Source: Streptomyces sp. CB02414 (GTDB lineage Bacteria; Actinomycetota; Actinomycetes; Streptomycetales; Streptomycetaceae). Taken from it: 64,000 nucleotides of DNA. Where the stretch lies: assembly GCF_001905385.1 (NCBI RefSeq), contig NZ_LIPF01000014.1, positions 62,001 through 126,000 on the forward strand, written 5' to 3'. A program made the position numbers and the translations under genes. The notes beneath the pieces are model-generated. The model was given only the letters and a program-made list of their open reading frames with translations, searched no databases and was not told the origin of the DNA. Positions within the stretch are counted from its first letter, which is position 1, and every line of letters begins with the position of its first letter. Positions 25,009 to 34,125 of the stretch are shown here, in pieces.

Positions 25009-25689
25009 ATGCTTGAACGTGTGGTGGCCGCGTGCGACGGGGCTTCGAAGGGAAACCCGGGCCCGGCCGGCTGGGCCTGGGTGGTGGCGGACGCGTCGGA
25101 GACGCCGGTGCGGTGGGAGGCCGGGCCGCTGGGCCGGGCCACCAACAACATCGCCGAACTCACGGCGCTGGAGCGCCTGCTGGCCTCGACCGACCCCGGC
25201 GTGCCCCTCGAGGTCCGCATGGACTCGCAGTACGCCATGAAGGCCGTCACCACCTGGCTGCCCGGCTGGAAGCGCAACGGCTGGAAGACGGCCGCCGGCA
25301 AGCCGGTCGCCAACCAGGAGCTGGTCGTGCGCATCGACGAGCTGCTCGACGGCCGCTCGGTCGACTTCCGCTACGTCCCCGCCCACCAGGTCGACGGCGA
25401 CCGGCTCAACGACTTCGCCGACCGCGCCGCCAGCCAGGCGGCGGTCGTCCAGGAGCCCGCGGGCAGCGGACTCGGCTCCCCCGAGCCGCCGCCCGCACCG
25501 GACGTCCCGGCGAAGAAGGCACCGCGCCGGGGGTCCACCGCCCGCAAGGGCGGCTCCTCCGCACGGACCATCAAGGCGAAGTTCCCCGGACGCTGCCTGT
25601 GCGGCCGTTCGTACGCGGCCGGCGAGTCCATCGCCAAGAACGACCAGGGCTGGGGCCACCCGGAGTGCCGCACGGCCGCGGCCGGCTAG
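25009..25689 (+). CDS. Ribonuclease HI-like protein with C-terminal cysteine-rich tail
   Basis: The N-terminal 145 residues form an RNase H domain: ACDGASKGNPGPAGWAW (first Asp), NNIAELTALERLL (Glu), VRMDSQYAMKAV (second Asp) and HQVDGDRLNDFAD (last Asp), so the active site looks complete. A linker rich in Pro, Ala and Lys (about 150-195) leads to a short tail with CLCG, an His and a final Cys (GWGHPECR), a possible zinc knuckle. The enzyme should cut RNA in RNA-DNA hybrids. The tail may add nucleic-acid binding. The start is ATG at 25009, 226 residues in all. Confidence 0.88.
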   Translation: MLERVVAACDGASKGNPGPAGWAWVVADASETPVRWEAGPLGRATNNIAELTALERLLASTDPGVPLEVRMDSQYAMKAVTTWLPGWKRNGWKTAAGKPVANQELVVRIDELLDGRSVDFRYVPAHQVDGDRLNDFADRAASQAAVVQEPAGSGLGSPEPPPAPDVPAKKAPRRGSTARKGGSSARTIKAKFPGRCLCGRSYAAGESIAKNDQGWGHPECRTAAAG

Positions 25690-25784
25690 GGGATCGACCC
25701 GCAGCGTTGTTCACGCGACAGCGGCCCACTTCTCTGTACTCTGCGTAGCGATATGTCCGATTTGAGTGCATTCCGGGGGTGAAT

Positions 25785-26999
25785 GTGAAGGTCGCCTGCG
25801 TCGGCGGCGGGCCCGCCGGCCTGTATCTGTCGATCCTGCTGAAGCTGCAGGACCCGTCCCACGAGATCACCGTCCACGAGCGCAGCCCCGAGGGTTCCAC
25901 CTACGGCTGGGGCGTGACCTACTGGCGGGCACTGCTCGACCGGCTCCACGAGCACGACCCCGAGTCCGCGCGCGCCGTCGAGGAGCACTCCGCACGCTGG
26001 CGCGACGGCGTCGCCCACGTGGGCGACCGGACCGCCCGGCACCGCGGCGACGAGGGCTTCGGCATCGGCCGCCACCGGCTCCTGGAGATCCTCGCCGCCC
26101 GCGCCCGCTCGCTGGGCGTGCGCCTGGAGCACGAGCACGAGGTCGGCGCCGACCGCCTGCCGGGCGCCGACCTCGTCGTGGCGGCCGACGGCGTGGGCAG
26201 CGCCGTGCGCACCCGGCACGCCGGCCACTTCGGCACCGAGGTCCGGGCCGGGCGCAACCACTACATCTGGCTCGGCACCACCAAGGTCTTCGACGCGTTC
26301 ACCTTCGCTTTCACCGACACCCCGCACGGCTGGATCTGGGCGTACGGCTACGGCTACGGCCCCGAGGGCAGCACCTGCGTCGTCGAGTGCGCCCCCGAGA
26401 CCTGGACCGGGCTGGGCCTGGACCGGGCCGACGAGGCCGAAGGACTCGTCCTGCTGGAGAAGCTGTTCGCCGACGTCCTGGACGGCCACCCGCTCACCGG
26501 CCGGTCCGCGTCCGGCCCCGGCGCCTCGTGGCTGACCTTCCGCACCCTCACCAACCGCACCTGGTCCCGCGGCAACCTGGTCCTGCTCGGCGACGCCGCC
26601 CACACCACGCACTACTCCATCGGCGCCGGAACGACGCTCGCCCTGGAGGACGCCATGGCCCTGGCCCACGCACTGCGCGAGCCCGTCCCCCTCCCGGACG
26701 CGCTCTCCCGCTACGAACGGGAACGCAAGGCGGCCCTGCTGCCGGTGCAGAGCGCGGCCCGCTACAGCGCCCGGTGGTACGAGAACCTGCCCCGCTACAT
26801 CGGGCTGCCCCCGCAGGAGATGTTCGCGCTGCTCGGCCAGCGCCACTCGCCCCTGCTGCCGTACGTCCCGCCCCGGCTGTACCACCGGATCGACCGCGCG
26901 GCCGGACACTCGCAGGCGCTGCGGCGTCTCAAACGCAAGCTGGGACCCCTGATCGCGCGGACGGTGCAGGCGCGCAGCCTCGCCACCCGCGCCGGATGA
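25785..26999 (+). CDS. FAD-dependent monooxygenase, anthraniloyl-CoA monooxygenase-like
   Basis: This 404-residue flavoprotein has a GGGPAGLYLSILLK nucleotide-binding motif at the very start, GWGVTYW shortly after, an ADGVGSAVR segment (about 137) and the FAD-contacting LVLLGDAAHTTHYSIGAG (about 265). These match the flavin hydroxylase half of anthraniloyl-CoA monooxygenase and related 2-aminobenzoyl-CoA hydroxylases. The reductase half of those fused enzymes is absent. The GTG at 25785 (VKVACVGGG) is chosen over 25779 because GGGGG lies 5 bases before it. It is followed by an aldo/keto reductase gene 13 bases later. Confidence 0.85.
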   Translation: MKVACVGGGPAGLYLSILLKLQDPSHEITVHERSPEGSTYGWGVTYWRALLDRLHEHDPESARAVEEHSARWRDGVAHVGDRTARHRGDEGFGIGRHRLLEILAARARSLGVRLEHEHEVGADRLPGADLVVAADGVGSAVRTRHAGHFGTEVRAGRNHYIWLGTTKVFDAFTFAFTDTPHGWIWAYGYGYGPEGSTCVVECAPETWTGLGLDRADEAEGLVLLEKLFADVLDGHPLTGRSASGPGASWLTFRTLTNRTWSRGNLVLLGDAAHTTHYSIGAGTTLALEDAMALAHALREPVPLPDALSRYERERKAALLPVQSAARYSARWYENLPRYIGLPPQEMFALLGQRHSPLLPYVPPRLYHRIDRAAGHSQALRRLKRKLGPLIARTVQARSLATRAG

Positions 27000-27012
27000 C
27001 AGACTGGCGGGC

Positions 27013-27996
27013 ATGGACGAGCGCACATTCGAAAGGTCCCACCAGCACGCCTCGGTGATCGGTCTCGGCACCTGGCAACTCGGCGCCGACTGGGGAGACG
27101 TGGACGACAAGGAAGCCCTGACGGTGCTGGAGACGGCGGCCGAATCCGGGGTGACCTTCTTCGACACCGCCGACGTCTACGGAGACGGACGCAGCGAGGA
27201 GACCATCGCCACGTTCCTGCGCGGCCGGCCCGACCTGCACGTGCTGGTCGCCACCAAGATGGGCCGCCGGGTCGAGCAGATCCCGCAGAATTACGTCCTC
27301 GACAACTTCCGCCAGTGGAACGACCGTTCGCGCCGCAACCTCGGCGTCGACGTCATCGACCTGGTGCAGCTCCACTGCCCGCCCACCCCCGTCTACTCCA
27401 GCGACGAGGTGTTCGACGCCCTGGACACCCTGGTCGAGGAGGAGCGCGTCGCCGCGTACGGCGTCAGCGTGGAGACCTGCGAGGAGGCGCTGACCGCCAT
27501 CGCCCGGCCGAACGTGGCCAGCGTGCAGATCATCCTCAACCCGTTCCGGATGAAGCCGCTGCGCGAGGTCCTGCCGGCCGCCCGCGAGGCCGGCGTCGGC
27601 ATCATCGCCCGGGTGCCGCTCGCTTCCGGCCTGCTGTCCGGCAAGTACACCCGGGACACGGTCTTCGCCGCCAACGACCACCGCAACTTCAACCGGCACG
27701 GCGAGGCCTTCGACCAGGGCGAGACCTTCTCCGGCGTCGACTTCGCCACCGGCGTGGAGGCCGCGGCGGAGTTCGCCGCGCTCGCCCCCGAGGGGTACAC
27801 CCCGGCCCAGCTGGCGCTGCGCTGGATCGTCCAGCAGCCCGGAGTGACCACCGTGATCCCCGGCGCCCGCTCGCCCGAGCAGGCGCGCGCCAACACGGAC
27901 GCCGCCCGGCTGCCGGAACTGTCCGAGGAGACCCTCGCGGCGATCCGCGACCTCTACGACCGCCGGATCAAGGACCAGGTCGAGGGCCGCTGGTAG
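27013..27996 (+). CDS. Aldo/keto reductase
   Basis: This 327-residue aldo/keto reductase shows GLGTWQLGADWG near the N terminus, FFDTADVYGDGRSEE with the catalytic Asp and Tyr, ATKMGRR with the Lys and VQLHCPP with the His, so the tetrad is complete. IPGARSPEQARAN near the end is the NADPH-binding part. The substrate is unknown. It begins 13 bases after the flavin monooxygenase, so the two probably share a transcript and may act on the same compound. Confidence 0.92.
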   Translation: MDERTFERSHQHASVIGLGTWQLGADWGDVDDKEALTVLETAAESGVTFFDTADVYGDGRSEETIATFLRGRPDLHVLVATKMGRRVEQIPQNYVLDNFRQWNDRSRRNLGVDVIDLVQLHCPPTPVYSSDEVFDALDTLVEEERVAAYGVSVETCEEALTAIARPNVASVQIILNPFRMKPLREVLPAAREAGVGIIARVPLASGLLSGKYTRDTVFAANDHRNFNRHGEAFDQGETFSGVDFATGVEAAAEFAALAPEGYTPAQLALRWIVQQPGVTTVIPGARSPEQARANTDAARLPELSEETLAAIRDLYDRRIKDQVEGRW

Positions 27997-28008
27997 CCGG
28001 CACCGGGC

Positions 28009-28356
28009 TCACGGCACCAGGAGCAGCTCGCGTTCCCGCTCCTGGTCGCCGGAGGCCGCGCCCTCGTCGCGGGTGCTGAAGGCCTGCGTCAGGGTCCGGC
28101 TCGCCGCCTCGACGGCCTGGGGCGTGCCCTGGACGGTGACCGTCACCGGCGCGGACAGCGGGGCGCCCGCCTCCCGGGTCTCCGTGGACGCCTTCGGGGC
28201 GTCCGGGGAGTCGAAGGTCGCGGTGCGCACCGTCGCCCGGTCGTCGGCCGGCATGGCGTCGGGCGCCCCGAAGACACCCTCCAGTGCGCGCACGACCGCC
28301 CGCGCGTCGTCCACGCCGCCGCCGCTGAGCGTCACGGTGAGCTGAGTGTCGGACAT
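28009..28356 (-). CDS. Hypothetical protein
   Basis: This 115-residue acidic protein has no membrane segment. The N-terminal part (QLTVTLSGGGVDDARAVVRALE) and a later VTVTVQGTPQAVEAASRTLT suggest two similar beta-alpha units of a compact alpha/beta fold. I do not recognise the family. The start ATG at 28356 follows GGAGG at about 9 bases. It is convergent with the reductase gene. Confidence 0.6.
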   Translation of the reverse strand: MSDTQLTVTLSGGGVDDARAVVRALEGVFGAPDAMPADDRATVRTATFDSPDAPKASTETREAGAPLSAPVTVTVQGTPQAVEAASRTLTQAFSTRDEGAASGDQERERELLLVP

Positions 28357-28512
28357 CCTTCGCCATCCTCCCGGGCAGCCTGCTTCGGTCCCGGCCCGTG
28401 TAACCGCCCCCCCGGTCGCTCAAACCGTGCGGCGCGGCGCCGACAGGGCGCCTGTCGGCGGGGAACCCGGGAAGAGGGAAGAGGACTCAAGGCCACGGCA
28501 TCGGGAGGAAAC

Positions 28513-29010
28513 GTGACGGACGCGGCTGACGGGCCGGTGCGGCGCCGGGGGCGCAACGAGACCGAGGAGGAGCGGGCGGACCGGATGTGGACGGAGCTGA
28601 TCCAGGAGGTCCGCGTCGCGCAGATGGGCGTGCAGATCCTGTTCGGCTTCCTGCTCACCGTCGTGTTCCAGCCCAAGTACGACGACCTGTCGGACACGGA
28701 CCAGATGATCTACCTGATCACGGTCGTCCTCGGCGCCGTGACGACCGGCGCCCTGATCGGGCCGGTCTCCCTGCACCGCCTCGTCTCGGGGCGGCGCGTG
28801 AAGCCCCAGGCGGTGCGGTGGGCGTCCCGGCTGACCATCCTGGGCCTGGTGTTGCTGCTCGCCACGACGGCCTGCTCGCTGCTGCTGATCCTGCGCGTCG
28901 CGACCCACGACGGCTTCGTCCCCTACCTCGTGGCCGGCGTCGTCTTCTGGTACCTGCTGTGCTGGTTCGGTATCCCGCTGTGGACCAGGTACCGCCACAC
29001 GTCCCGCTGA
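28513..29010 (+). CDS. DUF6328-family membrane protein
   Basis: This 165-residue protein has a charged N terminus (about 1-30) and four membrane segments (about 38-53, 66-88, 104-126 and 132-155). VAQMGVQILFGFLLTVVFQP and the early TELIQEVR motif match the DUF6328 family common in Streptomyces, of unknown function. The start is GTG at 28513 after GGAGGAAAC. It is convergent with the SsgA-like gene. Confidence 0.8.
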   Translation: MTDAADGPVRRRGRNETEEERADRMWTELIQEVRVAQMGVQILFGFLLTVVFQPKYDDLSDTDQMIYLITVVLGAVTTGALIGPVSLHRLVSGRRVKPQAVRWASRLTILGLVLLLATTACSLLLILRVATHDGFVPYLVAGVVFWYLLCWFGIPLWTRYRHTSR

Positions 29011-29020
29011 GGGCGGACGG

Positions 29021-29446
29021 TCAGCCCCCGGCCATGAGCTCCGCGAGGAAGTCGTCGACGCACACTTCCTCCTGCCCGGGCCCCACCACCTCGTACGTCT
29101 CACGCAGGAAGGCCTCGACCGCCGCCGCCCACACGAACACCACGGCGCGGTGGCGGTCCCCGTCCGGCCGGGCGTCGCCGAGCAGTTCGACGCGCAACTC
29201 GTCCCACATGCCCCGCGACTCGGGCCGCAGCCGCACGTCGCCCACGCCGACCGGACGGGTCAGTCCGTCGCCCACCATCTCCCGGTCCAGCGTCCACCGG
29301 GCGAGCACACGGCCGTCGTGGCTGAACACCATGGTGAGCGCGAACGGGTCCGCGGCGTCGTAGCCGAGGTGGGCGAGGACCGGGCAGCGCTCGGCGTCAC
29401 CCGCCTGCAGCTGCACGACCAGCGTCTTGCGCACGAGGGGGTTCAC
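29021..29446 (-). CDS. ssgC: SsgA-like protein (SALP), probably SsgC
   Basis: This 141-residue protein has the SALP pattern: YDAADPFALTMVF, ARWTLDREMVGDGL and VGVGDVRLRPES in order, then an FLRETYEVV helix. SsgA-like proteins are actinobacterial regulators of septum and peptidoglycan placement in sporulation. SsgC is the S. coelicolor member nearest to the clpP3/clpP4-sigL region, so the name is inferred from context. The GTG at 29446 (VNPLVRKTLV) is preceded by GGAGG at 9 bases. Confidence 0.83.
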   Translation of the reverse strand: MNPLVRKTLVVQLQAGDAERCPVLAHLGYDAADPFALTMVFSHDGRVLARWTLDREMVGDGLTRPVGVGDVRLRPESRGMWDELRVELLGDARPDGDRHRAVVFVWAAAVEAFLRETYEVVGPGQEEVCVDDFLAELMAGG

Positions 29447-29555
29447 GACAGCGGCCTCCAGGGGAACGGACGTAGAGCCCTCTAGTACCCCGCACGCCCG
29501 CAAGATGCTCAGTCGGACGGGTGATTCGTCGGCGCCCGGATCCCAGGGCCGGACG

Positions 29556-30533
29556 TCAGGAGCCGCCCAGCGCCTCCCGCAGCGCGGGCAGCAGGGTCTT
29601 CTCCGACCAGTCCAGGAAGGCGGGCTGGGTCTCGCCGCCGATCTGCACCAGGGCGATCTCGGTGAACCCGGCCTCGGCGTAGGGGCGTACGGCCTCCACG
29701 AAGGCGTCCGGGTCGTCGCCGCACGGGATCGACTCGGCGACGTCGTCGGGGGTGACGAACTGGGTGGCCGCCTCGAAGGAATCCGGGTGCGGCAGTTCCG
29801 AGTTGACCTTCCAGCCGCTGCCGAACCAGCGGAACTGCGCGTGGGCCCGCTTGATCGCCGTGTCCCGGTCGCGGTCGAAGGACACCGGCAGCTGACCCAC
29901 GCGCGGCTTGCCGCGGCCGCCGTGGCGGTCGAAGGAGTCCAGCAGCCCCGGCTTCGGCTCGGTGGCGATCACCAGGTCGGCGTGCTCGCCCGCGAGCTTG
30001 CAGGAGCGTTCCCCGGAGACGGCGACGCCGATGGGCGGCGGGCTGTCCGGCACGTCCCACAGCCGGGCCGACTCCACGTCGAAGTGCGTGCCGCGGTGGT
30101 TCACGTGGCCGCCCTCGAACAGCGCCCGGATGATCTCCACGGCCTCCTGGAGCATCTCGTGCCGCACGTCGACCGACGGCCAGCCGCCGCCCACCACGTG
30201 CTCGTTGAGGTTCTCGCCCGACCCCAGCCCCAGCCGGAACCGGCCCTCGGACAGCAACTGCATCGTCGCCGCCTTCTGCGCCACCACCGCCGGGTGGTAG
30301 CGGAACGTCGGGCACGTCACGTACGTCATCATCGGGATGCGGGAGGTCGCCTGCGCCGCCGCGCCCAGCACACTCCACGCGTACGGCGAGTGGCCCTGCG
30401 CGCGCAGCCACGGGAAGTAGTGGTCCGAGGTCACCGAGAAGTCGAACCCCACCTCCTCGGCACGCACCAGGTGGCCGACGAGCTCACGGGGGCCGGCCTG
30501 CTCGGTCATCATCGTGTATCCGATTTGCACCAT
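29556..30533 (-). CDS. F420-dependent LLM-class oxidoreductase
   Basis: This 325-residue luciferase-like TIM barrel has VTSDHYFPWL (about 33-42), TYVTCPTFRYHPA, RFRLGLGSGENLNEHV and IALVQIGG near the end. These match the TIGR03557-type F420-dependent oxidoreductases related to F420-dependent glucose-6-phosphate dehydrogenase. It would transfer hydride with coenzyme F420; the substrate is unknown. The start is ATG at 30533 (MVQIGYTMM). It follows the pseudokinase gene in the same direction with about 45 bases between. Confidence 0.87.
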   Translation of the reverse strand: MVQIGYTMMTEQAGPRELVGHLVRAEEVGFDFSVTSDHYFPWLRAQGHSPYAWSVLGAAAQATSRIPMMTYVTCPTFRYHPAVVAQKAATMQLLSEGRFRLGLGSGENLNEHVVGGGWPSVDVRHEMLQEAVEIIRALFEGGHVNHRGTHFDVESARLWDVPDSPPPIGVAVSGERSCKLAGEHADLVIATEPKPGLLDSFDRHGGRGKPRVGQLPVSFDRDRDTAIKRAHAQFRWFGSGWKVNSELPHPDSFEAATQFVTPDDVAESIPCGDDPDAFVEAVRPYAEAGFTEIALVQIGGETQPAFLDWSEKTLLPALREALGGS

Positions 30534-30578
30534 AACCGGCGAGTCCCCGGCCGGACGGAGCGAAAACGGCCCCACCGG

Positions 30579-32195
30579 TCACGCGCGCCGGTCCGCGCCC
30601 TCCCGGAACGTGGCGAGGACGGTGGCCAGCGCCTTCTCGTTCGCCGCGGCATCCCAGTCGTCCGCCGGTGCCGTCCAGCGCAGCGAGAAGCTGCGGCCCG
30701 CGCCCAGGAGGAATCCACGGCCGAAGGTGCGCACCCGATCACCGTCGTCGCGGGCGACCCACTCCATGTCGGCGGCCTCGCGGCCCCGGTAGGTCGTCGC
30801 CCGGATCTCGCCGATCCGGCGGTACTCGCCGTCCGACCGCCGGAGCCCGGGTTCCACGTCGTCGCGCCACACGGCCACCGGATCCGCGCCCGCGCGCTCG
30901 CTGTAGGTGACCGCGAGGGTGCGCGGGTCACCGGCCGCGCCGAAGACGACCCGGTACGCCCCGTCCGGCACCCGGGAGGTGTCCAGCCGGCGCCAGCCCT
31001 CGGGGAGGGCCACCGAGAAGCCCTCCGGGGCGTCGTAGCGGCGGAATCCGGCCGGCACGGAGCCGTCGGGACGGGAGGGCGACGCCGAGGGCGAGGGCGG
31101 CGGGGACGCGCTCGTCGGGGACGCGGGGGAGGAGGGCGCCGACCCACCGGCGGGCGGCGCGGCGGGGGACGGGGGGCGCCGGCCGGACCCGGTGGCGGCG
31201 TCGCCGCCGGTTCCGGGCAGCCCATGGGTGGCGGCCAGTACGGCGACCGTGACGGTGACGACGGCCAGGGCGGTGCCGGCCGCCATCGTCCGCCGGCTCC
31301 ACTCCCGGCTCACCTGCCGGGCGGCGGCGCACGCGCCCCGCAGCCGGGGCCGGGGCACTTCGCGCCCGGCCGCGTCGGGGTCCTGCGTCAGGACCCGGGT
31401 CAGGGCCGCCCGGACCACCGGGCGGGTCAGCCGCGCCCGGGAGTCCTTGCGCAGCAGCCCCTGCACGGCCTGCGCGAGCGGACCGGCGCGCACCGGGGTG
31501 CGCAGCGGCAGCCGGTCCACGCCCCGCAGCGTCGTCTCGGGCCGGCCCCGGTCACGGAACGGCGGACGTCCCTCGACCATCGCGTAGAGGATCGCGCCCA
31601 GCGACCACAGATCGGCCGCGGGCCCGATCCGCTCGTCGCGGGCCTGCTCGGGCGAGGCGTACGAGGGTGCGCCCAGGCGCGGGGCGAGGGTGGCGCCGGC
31701 CAGTCCGAAGCCGGTGACGACGACCGAGCCCTCCTCGCGCACGAACACCTGCCCCGGGCTGAGTTCGCCGTGCGTGACGCCCTGGCCGTGCGCCGTCTCC
31801 AGCACGGCCAGCATTTCCAGCCCGATGCGCGCCGCCCGTACGTAGTTGAACGTGCCGTGGCGCTCCAGGAGTTCCCCGAGCGGCACACCGTCGACCCACT
31901 CGGTCACCGTCCACAGATCACCGTCCGTCACCACCGCGTCGACCACCTCGGCGACCCGCCCGGGGCACAGTGCCTGCACGGTCTCGCAGGTACGGACCAC
32001 CCGCCCGGCGGTCCGGCGCGCCGCCTCGCCGGTCCGGTCCTCCTCCGGCAGAGCCGTCTGCGCGATCAGGCACGGGCGGCCCGTGCGGGCGTCCTCCCCG
32101 GACCAGGAGACGCGGTTCGTCTCCCGGTGGACGACCTCGAGCAGGCGGTACCGTCCGGCGATCAACTCGTGTGTGGAGACGCGCGCCCTGCCCAT
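30579..32195 (-). CDS. Membrane-anchored serine/threonine protein kinase-like protein (pseudokinase)
   Basis: This 538-residue protein consists of a kinase-like domain (about 15-275), one membrane segment (about 304-323), a Pro/Ser-rich stalk and an extracytoplasmic domain (about 390-538). The kinase fold is clear (YASPEQA, DLWSLGAILYAMVEGRPPF), but catalytic residues are lost. The beta-3 Lys motif reads CLIAQTAL, the HRDLKPxN loop reads HGELSPGQV (142-150) and DFG reads GFG. It is therefore unlikely to phosphorylate and may sense a ligand or scaffold partners. ATG 32195 has GAGGG 6 bases upstream. Confidence 0.85.
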   Translation of the reverse strand: MGRARVSTHELIAGRYRLLEVVHRETNRVSWSGEDARTGRPCLIAQTALPEEDRTGEAARRTAGRVVRTCETVQALCPGRVAEVVDAVVTDGDLWTVTEWVDGVPLGELLERHGTFNYVRAARIGLEMLAVLETAHGQGVTHGELSPGQVFVREEGSVVVTGFGLAGATLAPRLGAPSYASPEQARDERIGPAADLWSLGAILYAMVEGRPPFRDRGRPETTLRGVDRLPLRTPVRAGPLAQAVQGLLRKDSRARLTRPVVRAALTRVLTQDPDAAGREVPRPRLRGACAAARQVSREWSRRTMAAGTALAVVTVTVAVLAATHGLPGTGGDAATGSGRRPPSPAAPPAGGSAPSSPASPTSASPPPSPSASPSRPDGSVPAGFRRYDAPEGFSVALPEGWRRLDTSRVPDGAYRVVFGAAGDPRTLAVTYSERAGADPVAVWRDDVEPGLRRSDGEYRRIGEIRATTYRGREAADMEWVARDDGDRVRTFGRGFLLGAGRSFSLRWTAPADDWDAAANEKALATVLATFREGADRRA

Positions 32196-32316
32196 GGCCA
32201 TCCCTCGTTCGCACCGCCGGCTCTCGGCTTGACCAGAGGTACGGTGAGCGGGCCGGGCCGCGTTCAACGAATGCCAGGTAACCCCCGGTAAGTACGAAAG
32301 TGGCGCGGAAGACCCG

Positions 32317-33276
32317 TCAGCGCAGCCCGAAGCGGTCCGCCCAGCCCGTCATGTCGGCGGCCGTGGCGTTCCCGCCGCAGACCACCAGTCCGATCCGGGC
32401 ACTGTCCCCGACCCGCTCCACCACCCGCCGGGCCGCGGGCAGCAGGCACCCCGCGGCCGGCTCGGTCCACACCTTCCCGTGCTCGGCGAGCGCCAGCGAA
32501 CCCTCGACCGCCTCCCGGTCCGGCACCACGAACACCTCGGTGACCAGCGCCGACACATGCTCGTACGTCAGCTGCGAGACGGCCGGGGCGCTGAGCGTCG
32601 TGACGATCGACGACAGGGGCACGGACCGCGGGCCGCCCGCCGCCAGCGCCTGCGACATGGCCTCGGCACCCTCCGTCTCCACGCCCCAGACCCGCACGCC
32701 CGGCCGCCGTGCCCGCAGCGCCGCCGCCACCCCCGCGATCAGCCCGCCGCCCCCGATGCTCACGAGGACGTCGGTGAGCTCCCCGGCGTCCTCGGCGAAC
32801 TCCAGCCCCACCGTGCCCTGCCCGGCGACCACCACGGGGTCGTCGAAGGGGTGCACCAGGGTGAGCCCCTCCTCGCGCAGCCGGGACACGAGGGCGAAGG
32901 CGCTGTCCATGCCGTCGGTGAGCCGCACCAGCGCGCCCGCCTCCTCGGCGGTCTCCACGGAACGGGCCGGTGCCGTACGCGGCATGACCACCGTGGCCTT
33001 CACGTCGAGCGCGGCGGCCATGACCGCCACCGCGATGCCGTGGTTGCCGCCGCTGACCGCGACGACCCCGGCGGCCCGCTCGGCCCCGGTCAGCGACAGC
33101 AGCTTCGCCGTCGCGCCGCGCGCCTTGAACGAGCCGGTGCGCTGGAGCAGCTCCAGCTTCGCGGTCACCGGCGCCCCGAGCAGCGCGGACAGTCCGGGGC
33201 TGGGCACGGTCGGGGTGCGTACGACGTGTCCGGCGATCCGCTCGGCCGCGGCTTCGATGTCCGTGATCCCGATCAA
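32317..33276 (-). CDS. PLP-dependent threonine/serine dehydratase-like enzyme
   Basis: This 319-residue fold-type II PLP enzyme has GSFKARGA with the Schiff-base Lys (about 49-56), SGGNHG (about 74), and the phosphate-binding glycine loop SIGGGGLIAG (about 171). The length fits the catalytic domain alone, without the ACT regulatory domain of biosynthetic IlvA, so it resembles catabolic threonine ammonia-lyases or serine racemases. It would deaminate Thr or Ser. The start is TTG at 33276 with AGGAAGAG upstream. Confidence 0.88.
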   Translation of the reverse strand: MIGITDIEAAAERIAGHVVRTPTVPSPGLSALLGAPVTAKLELLQRTGSFKARGATAKLLSLTGAERAAGVVAVSGGNHGIAVAVMAAALDVKATVVMPRTAPARSVETAEEAGALVRLTDGMDSAFALVSRLREEGLTLVHPFDDPVVVAGQGTVGLEFAEDAGELTDVLVSIGGGGLIAGVAAALRARRPGVRVWGVETEGAEAMSQALAAGGPRSVPLSSIVTTLSAPAVSQLTYEHVSALVTEVFVVPDREAVEGSLALAEHGKVWTEPAAGCLLPAARRVVERVGDSARIGLVVCGGNATAADMTGWADRFGLR

Positions 33277-33388
33277 GGCACTCTTCCTTCCGAACCCGGG
33301 CGCCCGTCCGCGCCCCTTGGCACCCTTTCGCGCGGGGTGCCCAAGGTCAACACGGTTCCGGGCGTCTCCAGGTCTCGGCCGGGCTGCC

Positions 33389-34066
33389 TCAGTGTTGCTG
33401 CGTCTTCTGCGGCGTCGCCTCGCTCGGCCGTACGACGACGAAGCCCTCGCCCTGGAGCACCAGCTGCACGGCTTCGCCGGAGCCGCCGCGCAGCATGGAG
33501 CCGATGGACTGCGAGCGGTGCAGCGAGGTCTCCAGCCCCGCGGACCAGCCGACGATCGCGTCCGTGTCGACGTACACGGGGTACTGGGGCGAGACCGGGA
33601 TCACCAGCGGGCTGCCCTCGCAGATCAGGCCCAGCCTGCCCTGCCCGGTGAACACGCTGTTGAACAGCCCGCCGCCGGCGATGCCGGAGCCCTTGACGGT
33701 GGAGATGCGGTACGACAACGACACGTCGAAGCAGAGCACGTTGCGGCCGTTGACGGTGAACTCGTCGCCGGGCTCGACGTCCACGACGAAGCAGTTCTGC
33801 GCCTCGTGCGCGAACCAGGCCTCGCCCTGGCCGCGGACCGCCATCAGGGGCAGGCCCTCCCCGGTGACCGCGCGCTTGAGCATGCCGCCCACGCCCTGGC
33901 CCTTGCGCTCGAACTGGAGGTTGCCGCGGTAGGCGACCATCGCGCCCTGCCGCGCCAGCATCTCGCCGTTGACCGTGTAACGGATGCACTTGGAGTTCTC
34001 GACGGTCATGCCCGGCGCGGTGGCGGGCTGGACCATGTGCTCGCTGGAAAAGAGGTCACCCTTCAT
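33389..34066 (-). CDS. AIM24 family protein (DUF124)
   Basis: This 225-residue beta-rich protein of the AIM24/TRAP-like family shows the internal repeat pattern GEMLARQGAMVAYRGNLQFE, GEAWFAHEAQNCFVVDVEPG and GLICEGSPLVIPV. Bacterial members are often near stress genes; their biochemistry is unknown. The start is ATG at 34066 (MKGDLFSSEH). It is followed by the dehydratase gene in the same direction, and is downstream of the TerD-CAP fusion. Confidence 0.85.
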   Translation of the reverse strand: MKGDLFSSEHMVQPATAPGMTVENSKCIRYTVNGEMLARQGAMVAYRGNLQFERKGQGVGGMLKRAVTGEGLPLMAVRGQGEAWFAHEAQNCFVVDVEPGDEFTVNGRNVLCFDVSLSYRISTVKGSGIAGGGLFNSVFTGQGRLGLICEGSPLVIPVSPQYPVYVDTDAIVGWSAGLETSLHRSQSIGSMLRGGSGEAVQLVLQGEGFVVVRPSEATPQKTQQH

Positions 34067-34125
34067 ACGCGCATCCTGGCCCGGAGTGCTCCGTTCCGCC
34101 AAGATCGGGCGGCGGCTCGCTCCGC

